Source: Candidatus Daviesbacteria bacterium
GTDB taxonomy: Bacteria; Patescibacteriota; Microgenomatia; Daviesbacterales; UBA10151
Reading direction: 5' to 3'
Length of the DNA stretch: 11,793 nt
Assembly: GCA_003519445.1 (NCBI GenBank)
Contig: DOWS01000041.1
Coordinates: forward strand, 1-11,793
How positions within the stretch are numbered: position 1 is the first letter of the stretch; each line of letters opens with the position of its first letter. A model generated the notes under the pieces. The model saw nothing but the letters and a program-made list of their open reading frames with translations. It was not told where the DNA came from and did no database searches. Below, piece after piece: positions 7,664 to 11,793 of this stretch. The position numbers and the translations under genes were made by a program.

Positions 7664-7752
7664 TTTACGGTTACGGCATAGCGATAGAATTACACTATCT
7701 TCCCCTGGAATGACTGGTCTGATCCAATCTGTTCCTTTTAAATTGTATTTTT

Positions 7753-7781
7753 ACACTAGAGTAAGCTACGCTTCATGTCAA
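7753..7781 (-). promoter_or_regulatory. Minus-strand promoter for the zinc-ribbon gene
   Basis: A perfect TTGACA (7781-7776) is followed after 17 bp by TAGTGT (7758-7753), a weak -10 matching three of six consensus bases. The predicted start near 7746 gives a leader of about 200 bases, ending in the hairpin at 7552-7574. Its -35 lies 22 bp from that of the opposing plus-strand promoter, so the two could compete or share a regulator. Confidence 0.4.
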
Positions 7782-7803
7782 GATACTGTATGTTGTATAT
7801 TTT

Positions 7804-7833
7804 TTGACCTATTTTGTACCCCTAGACTATAGT
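7804..7833 (+). promoter_or_regulatory. Promoter of the PrgI-TraC-VirB4 operon
   Basis: TTGACC (7804-7809), an 18-bp spacer and TATAGT (7828-7833) give five of six consensus matches in each box. The predicted start is near 7840. This rules out a coding start at 7804. It leaves ATG 7843 (three-base leader) or ATG 7861 (about 20-base leader, no Shine-Dalgarno sequence). Confidence 0.6.
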
Positions 7834-7860
7834 ATTTTCACGATGTATATATTAAGTGCT

Positions 7861-8853
7861 ATGGAACCACACCCTATTCCGCAAAATGTCACTAATTTCC
7901 AATTCCACCTGGTGGGGGATATGACCTTAAAACAATTTGTGTACCTGGCAGCAGGTATTGGCTTTGCCTATTTTCTCTTTGTAACTGCTTCAAAAGATTA
8001 CCCTTTAGCAGCCTGGCCTGTGATTATCATCTCTGCCCTTTTAGGAGTGGCTTTTGCTTTTTTACCTTTTGCTTCACGGCCGCTGGATTATTGGGTGATA
8101 ACCTTTTTAAAAACAATTTTTTCTCCCACAAAAAGAACATGGGAAAAAGCAGGGAAAGATTATAAAGAGGATTTGCTTTTTAAAAGCCGGTATGTCATGT
8201 TCGTATCCAGTCTGGGACCCCAACCAATCAAAGAGGAAATGCCTACACTGCCAGCGCCGACTGCTGCTCCTCTTCCCACCACTGAGGATCTTGGTAAAAC
8301 AGTTGATCTGGCCAAACAAGCCCAAGGCCTGCAGGTTAGGATTATTCAGGCTGAACGGTCCTTAAACCAAATAAAACAGGCTGCAACCCAAGCTTCACCT
8401 GTAACAGTAGACTATGGTCAACAAGTCAATCAAGTTATGTCTGATCTACAAAAACTGGTGACTCAAGCTTCCCAAATAAGAAGCGAGATGGATATTGTTG
8501 TGAAGCCTACTCCTCCGCCTTCTGTCCCAAAAGAAAAAGTCAAAGTAGTTATTCCAATAAAACCCAGACAAACACAGATTGCCCTGACTACCTTTCCCAA
8601 TGTCTTAAACGGGATTGTCAATGATACGGCCGGAAACTACATTGAGGGGGTAGTTACTGTTATTTACGACAAAGAGGGTTTACCGGTCCGGGCCTTAAAA
8701 TCCAACAAACTGGGGCAATTTAGCGGCTCAACTCCTCTCCCGAACGGCACATACACCTTAGAGCTTGAAAAAGAAGGATATGATTTTGATGTCTTACAAA
8801 TTGAGTTAGGCGGAGAAGTTTTGCCGCCTTTAATGATTACAGCCAAGAACTAG
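7861..8853 (+). CDS. PrgI-family type IV secretion membrane protein with C-terminal beta-sandwich domain
   Basis: The N-terminus, with HPIPQN at residues 4-9 and then VGDMTLKQF, is typical of PrgI-family proteins, inner-membrane partners of VirB4 in Gram-positive-type conjugation systems. Two membrane segments follow at about residues 26-42 and 51-70. PrgI proteins are usually about 115 residues. This 330-residue version adds a Pro/Ala-rich linker (128-143), a helical, probably coiled-coil stretch (about 144-220) and a C-terminal domain (247-325) that resembles a carboxypeptidase regulatory-like or SpaA-type beta-sandwich (VNDTAGNYIEGVVTVIYD, then LGQFSGSTPLPNGTYTLELEKEGY). Start 7861 is chosen because family members begin MxxHPIPQN. 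ATG 7843, 18 bases upstream, is the alternative and fits a leaderless transcript. It is the first gene of the operon, and its stop is three bases before the next ATG. Confidence 0.85.
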   Translation: MEPHPIPQNVTNFQFHLVGDMTLKQFVYLAAGIGFAYFLFVTASKDYPLAAWPVIIISALLGVAFAFLPFASRPLDYWVITFLKTIFSPTKRTWEKAGKDYKEDLLFKSRYVMFVSSLGPQPIKEEMPTLPAPTAAPLPTTEDLGKTVDLAKQAQGLQVRIIQAERSLNQIKQAATQASPVTVDYGQQVNQVMSDLQKLVTQASQIRSEMDIVVKPTPPPSVPKEKVKVVIPIKPRQTQIALTTFPNVLNGIVNDTAGNYIEGVVTVIYDKEGLPVRALKSNKLGQFSGSTPLPNGTYTLELEKEGYDFDVLQIELGGEVLPPLMITAKN

Positions 8854-8856
8854 ATC

Positions 8857-9585
8857 ATGAGCACAACACAGGAACATTTGCTAATTAGCGACATAAAAGA
8901 TAACATCGTCCTGTTAAAAGACGGCGGAGGGGCGCTTGTGTTGCAGGTTTCCGCAGTTAATTTTGGCCTACTGTCAGACAGGGAGCAATATGCCATTATT
9001 TACGCGTTTGCCCAAATGTTAAACTCCCTTTCTTTTGCCATCCAGATTGTCATCCATTCCGAACGGTTAAATATCAGCTCCTACCTTAACCTTTTGGACG
9101 CTGCCCAAAAAGCCCAAACAGGCCACCCTTTAATTTCAGCCATGATCACATCATACAGGCAATTTATCCAAACTACCATTAAAGAAAACGATGTTTTGGA
9201 TAAAAAATTCTACATTGTAATTCCGCTTTCCAAACTGGAACTGGGTATAATTCCTACTAAAGAAGCGCTATACCAAAAAGTTAGAACAGTGCTTTTGCCA
9301 AGGCGGGATCAGGTAGTGAGGCAACTAAACAGAGTGGGCCTGAATGCCACCCAGCTTCAAAGCGATAAACTACTACAGCTTTTTTACAATTTTTATAACG
9401 GCACCGGACAGGAGTTTGTTTCGCTACCCCAACCAGTTAAACTTAATGCTCCCAAGCCAATAGAACTACCCGCTCCTCCTGTTACACCAAACCAACCTGT
9501 TGTTGCCGACCCGCCTAGCCGCGAGGCGGGCCAAACATCCAGGTCCCATCCTTTTGTAGTGGAAGAATTGGAGGACAATGTGTAG
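8857..9585 (+). CDS. TraC/VirB4 N-terminal-like protein without ATPase domain
   Basis: This 242-residue protein resembles the N-terminal domain found ahead of the motor in TraC/VirB4 ATPases. It has a beta-hairpin start (IKDNIVLLKDGGGALVLQVS), then NFGLLSDREQYAIIYAFAQMLNSL, IQIVIHSERLNI and a helical stretch ending near residue 190. There is no Walker motif, so it cannot hydrolyse ATP by itself. Residues 191-242 are a Pro-rich, probably disordered tail, interrupted at 218-225 by a palindrome-encoded DPPSREAG. It may be a docking subunit for VirB4 or PrgI, since the gene sits between them: three bases after the PrgI stop and 47 before the VirB4 start. There is no Shine-Dalgarno sequence, so translation is probably coupled to the gene before. 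Assignment is from remembered family patterns; the complex is inferred. Confidence 0.75.
   Translation: MSTTQEHLLISDIKDNIVLLKDGGGALVLQVSAVNFGLLSDREQYAIIYAFAQMLNSLSFAIQIVIHSERLNISSYLNLLDAAQKAQTGHPLISAMITSYRQFIQTTIKENDVLDKKFYIVIPLSKLELGIIPTKEALYQKVRTVLLPRRDQVVRQLNRVGLNATQLQSDKLLQLFYNFYNGTGQEFVSLPQPVKLNAPKPIELPAPPVTPNQPVVADPPSREAGQTSRSHPFVVEELEDNV
9510..9530. repeat. GC-rich palindrome inside the TraC-like coding sequence
   Basis: CCCGCCT (9510-9516) and AGGCGGG (9524-9530) are perfect 7-bp arms around a 7-base loop (AGCCGCG). This is much more GC-rich than its surroundings. It keeps the frame and encodes PPSREAG within the disordered Pro-rich tail. The shape suggests an inserted dispersed palindromic repeat tolerated in a linker. 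Copies elsewhere in the genome would be needed to prove that. Confidence 0.5.
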
Positions 9586-9587
9586 TG

Positions 9588-9615
9588 ACTAGTCGCTAGA
9601 ATCTAGAGTCTAGGA
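9588..9615. repeat. Four-unit 7-bp CTAG repeat between the TraC-like gene and virB4
   Basis: CTAG occurs at 9589, 9596, 9603 and 9610, exactly seven bases apart, in the units aCTAGtc, gCTAGaa, tCTAGag and tCTAGga. Only the tetramer is conserved and the three bases between vary. CTAG is usually among the rarest tetramers in bacterial DNA. The array begins three bases after the TraC-like stop and ends 17 bases before the virB4 ATG, so it occupies most of the spacer. It could be a protein-binding array, a degenerate microsatellite or a family of intergenic repeats. Confidence 0.6.
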
Positions 9616-9632
9616 AATAAAAATAAAGTATT

Positions 9633-11399
9633 ATGAAACTACCAAATCCATTTAAAAAACAGAATAAAAATCAACCAATCGTTACCCCTCAACTGACTCT
9701 TGAGGATATTCTTGCTCCTGCTGAAATCGAGGCTGATTTTAATAACTTGAGAATTAATAACCGTTATTTCCGCACATACTTTGTATCAAACTACCCCCGA
9801 TTTGTAGAACCCAACTGGCTGGAACCACTTGTTTCTTTTGACCACTCGCTTTTTATTTCCATGTTTATTTATCCTTCCCAATCAGCCGGAGTGCTGGATG
9901 AACTAAAAAGAAAGATTGCCGAGATGGAAGCCACCATCCAAACCGATTATGAAAGAAACAAGGCAATTGACCCGGTTGTTGAAGTGGCCTTGGAAGATGC
10001 CCGTTCTTTGCAGGATCAGCTGGTCAGAGGCGCGGAGAGATTTTTTGATTTTGCTTTGTATATAACAATACCTGCCACAACACTTGACGAGCTGCACAAC
10101 ACTTCCAAATTAATAGAATCAACCCTGGCCTCGCTTTCCATCTCTGCCCAAGCTACTACTTTACAAATGGAAGACGGCTTTAAATCAACCCTACCGCAAG
10201 GAGCAGACCTTTTAAATTTTACTCATAATATGGACACCACTTCTTTATCCACTACTTTTCCCTTTGCTTCTTCCGAACTGACTGCCAATGAAGGCGTAAT
10301 GTACGGCATCAATGAGCACAATGATTCTTTAATTCTTTTTGACAGGTTTACCATGGAAAATGCCAACTCGGTAATTTTTGCCAAGGCCGGCGCAGGAAAA
10401 AGCTATTTTGTTAAACTGGAGGCTTTGCGCTCTTTAATGTTTGGCACGGAAATTATTGTCATAGATCCGGAACAGGAATATTTGCCTCTTTGTGAGGCAG
10501 TGGGGGGAGACTATATTAATTTTTCCCCTTCGTCTCCTGTTAAAATTAATCCTTTTGACCTGGCGGGAGAAGTGCCGGGTGAAAATGAATTAGGCAGAAA
10601 AATTTTATCTTTGACTGTTTTTTTAAAACTGGTTTTAGGTCAGCTTTCCGCAGGAGAAGCTGCCATGTTGGACCAGGCCTTGAAACAAACTTATGCCTTA
10701 AAAGGCATTACAGATAATCCCAAAACCCAATCCGGCACAGCCGGACCGCCTTTAATGGAAGACCTTTATAAAGTACTGACCGGCATGGAGGAAGCTCCTG
10801 CTTTGGAACTGGCTGTTAGGTTGGAGCGGTTTATCAAAGGTTCTTTGGCAGGCATTTTTTCCGCCCAGTCAAATATCAATATCTCCAATTCTTTCACGGT
10901 TTTTTCCGTCAGGGATTTGCCGGATCAGCTGCGCCCTTTAGCCATGCATATGGTACTGGATTATGTCTGGACCAAAGTAAGAAGCAAGCTTAAAAAAAGA
11001 ATTATGATTGTGGATGAAGCCTGGTATTTAATGAGAAATGAGGATTCTGCCAATTTTCTGGTGGACATGGCCAAACGGTCCAGAAAGTATTATCTGGGAC
11101 TAACCACCATTACCCAGGATGTGGAGGATTTTCTGGGAGGAGACAGGGGTAAGGAAATCATTTCCAATTCATCAATTCAGGTGCTATTAAAACAGGCTCC
11201 TGTTTCCATTGATCTTTTAGCCCAGGTTTTTAATTTGTCAGAAGGGGAGCAAAGACTGCTTTTGTCAGAAGGTATTGGGCAAGGGTTGTTTTTTGCCGGC
11301 AGTACCCATGTGGCTATGAGAGTAGTGGCCTCGCCGGAAGAACACAGTTTAATTACTTCCAACCCGCAGGAAATACTGGCAAGACAGGGTGATAAGTGA
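9633..11399 (+). CDS. virB4: VirB4-family type IV secretion ATPase
   Basis: This 588-residue protein is the motor ATPase of a type IV secretion or conjugation-like system, acting as an oligomer on the cytoplasmic face of the membrane. The N-terminal VirB4/CagE-like region covers about residues 30-225. The motor domain follows: YGINEHNDSLILFDRF, Walker A AKAGAGKS at 250-257 (K256 binds phosphate), DPEQEY at 278-283 with downstream INPFDL, Walker B IMIVDEAW at 457-464 (D461, E462 catalytic), and the VirB4-typical TTITQDVEDF with Q495. All catalytic residues are present, so the enzyme should be active. It is short beside classical VirB4 (about 800 residues), perhaps because part of the N-terminal module is the separate upstream gene. 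The ATG at 9633 gives MKLPNPFKKQ. Ribosome binding is weak at best, with GGAAA 15 bases upstream. It ends in tandem stops TGA TAA. Confidence 0.93.
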   Translation: MKLPNPFKKQNKNQPIVTPQLTLEDILAPAEIEADFNNLRINNRYFRTYFVSNYPRFVEPNWLEPLVSFDHSLFISMFIYPSQSAGVLDELKRKIAEMEATIQTDYERNKAIDPVVEVALEDARSLQDQLVRGAERFFDFALYITIPATTLDELHNTSKLIESTLASLSISAQATTLQMEDGFKSTLPQGADLLNFTHNMDTTSLSTTFPFASSELTANEGVMYGINEHNDSLILFDRFTMENANSVIFAKAGAGKSYFVKLEALRSLMFGTEIIVIDPEQEYLPLCEAVGGDYINFSPSSPVKINPFDLAGEVPGENELGRKILSLTVFLKLVLGQLSAGEAAMLDQALKQTYALKGITDNPKTQSGTAGPPLMEDLYKVLTGMEEAPALELAVRLERFIKGSLAGIFSAQSNINISNSFTVFSVRDLPDQLRPLAMHMVLDYVWTKVRSKLKKRIMIVDEAWYLMRNEDSANFLVDMAKRSRKYYLGLTTITQDVEDFLGGDRGKEIISNSSIQVLLKQAPVSIDLLAQVFNLSEGEQRLLLSEGIGQGLFFAGSTHVAMRVVASPEEHSLITSNPQEILARQGDK

Positions 11400-11414
11400 T
11401 AACCTAAATCTTAT

Positions 11415-11793
11415 ATGATTGAATTAAGTCTTTTTGATTTTGAACAACTTTTAGTATTTTTGAAAGCGTTACAGGATTGTCACTTCCTTCTAAAAAACAT
11501 TCCTTCTTTTGTTACGATAAACGGCGCACGAATACCTGTAGTAAATACGACCCACTGTCTTGAGCTACTCCGGTCTGTTCCTGGTCTTCAAGGAGAAAAA
11601 TTCAAAGATAATAATTCTCTCGTTGAATATTTATCCAAACCCGACAATTTGAACCGTGTACGAGGCCAGTTTACCACATCTCAACAAAGCGAATTAACAA
11701 AAGTCTTGGATAAAAAACTTACTGAAACAGAAGAGATTGGGGAGCAACCAGGCGGACAAGGGGTTTCAGGGCAACAAGAAGTGCCGGTTGGCG
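11415..11793 (+). CDS. Unknown protein, partial (runs off the window end)
   Basis: An open frame begins at ATG 11415, 15 bases after the virB4 stop, and stays open for 126 codons to the last base. I do not recognise it. It begins MIELSLFDFEQLLVFLKALQ, a leucine/phenylalanine-rich helix that is not a clear signal peptide. A compact alpha/beta stretch with NIPSFVTINGARIPVVNTTHCLELLRS follows, then a helical part, and from about residue 105 a Gly/Gln/Glu-rich linker (GEQPGGQGVSGQQEVPVG) that suggests another domain further on. It is in operon with virB4. In such loci the gene after virB4 may encode a multi-spanning VirB6-like channel protein, but no membrane segment lies in the visible part. The short gap without a Shine-Dalgarno sequence suggests coupled translation. 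Confidence 0.65.
   Translation, partial: MIELSLFDFEQLLVFLKALQDCHFLLKNIPSFVTINGARIPVVNTTHCLELLRSVPGLQGEKFKDNNSLVEYLSKPDNLNRVRGQFTTSQQSELTKVLDKKLTETEEIGEQPGGQGVSGQQEVPVG

Noticed and set aside
7804..7860. Upstream ATG at 7804 as start of the PrgI gene
   Set aside because: It coincides with the -35 box of the best promoter, and the PrgI family pattern begins at MEPHPIPQN (7861).
9570..9595. GGAGG followed by ATG at 9579-9581 as a hidden gene start
   Set aside because: The spacing is only three bases and the frame stops after four codons.
9588..9615. CRISPR-like array
   Set aside because: The units are 7 bp with only CTAG conserved. There are no 23-37 bp repeats with spacers here or elsewhere in the window, and no cas genes.
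9633..11402. UGA recoding (as in Gracilibacteria)
   Set aside because: The genes end normally at TAA, TAG or TGA. virB4 ends TGA TAA and no gene needs an in-frame TGA read as glycine.

Overview
The window looks like part of a small-genome bacterial chromosome, most likely from the Candidate Phyla Radiation (Patescibacteria, perhaps Microgenomates). The reasons are moderate-to-low GC, tight packing, start codons mostly without Shine-Dalgarno sequences, two large proteins of no family I recognise, and a PrgI-family / TraC-like / VirB4 gene run of the kind known from such genomes. The phylum is inferred from gene content and style, as no rRNA or other marker is present. Stops are TAA, TAG and TGA, so nothing suggests a recoded genetic code.

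Layout. Bases 1-4086 (minus) are one uninterrupted reading frame for a very large soluble protein, cut by the window edge. Bases 4087-4244 are intergenic, with a promoter whose spacer is an inverted repeat and a separate 20-bp palindrome. Bases 4245-6137 (minus) hold an accessory block: an AAA ATPase with a DUF4143-type C-terminus, then a toxin-antitoxin pair (PIN-domain toxin, ribbon-helix-helix antitoxin). Bases 6190-7545 (minus) encode a 451-residue protein of unknown function ending in a four-cysteine zinc ribbon. Bases 7546-7860 are a divergent control region with back-to-back promoters, a palindromic element and a terminator-like hairpin just before the zinc-ribbon gene. Bases 7861-11793 (plus) form an operon: a PrgI-family membrane protein fused to a beta-sandwich domain, a TraC/VirB4 N-terminal-like protein, the VirB4 ATPase, and the start of an unknown gene that runs off the window.

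How they may work together. The plus-strand genes form the energising core of a type IV secretion or conjugation-like apparatus: VirB4 as cytoplasmic motor, the PrgI protein as inner-membrane partner, and the small TraC-like protein as probable accessory. The zinc-ribbon protein shares the divergent control region, and the giant protein lies on the same strand beyond the accessory block. Their position suggests that both belong to the secretion locus, but that is inference. No relaxase, coupling protein or lytic transglycosylase is visible here, so whether the system moves DNA, protein or both cannot be decided from this window.

The most distinctive non-coding signals are: predicted promoters whose transcription starts fall at or within a few bases of start codons; four CTAG tetramers spaced exactly 7 bp apart before virB4; a GC-rich palindrome inside the tail of the TraC-like gene; and a terminator hairpin inside a 14-codon leader frame before the zinc-ribbon gene.
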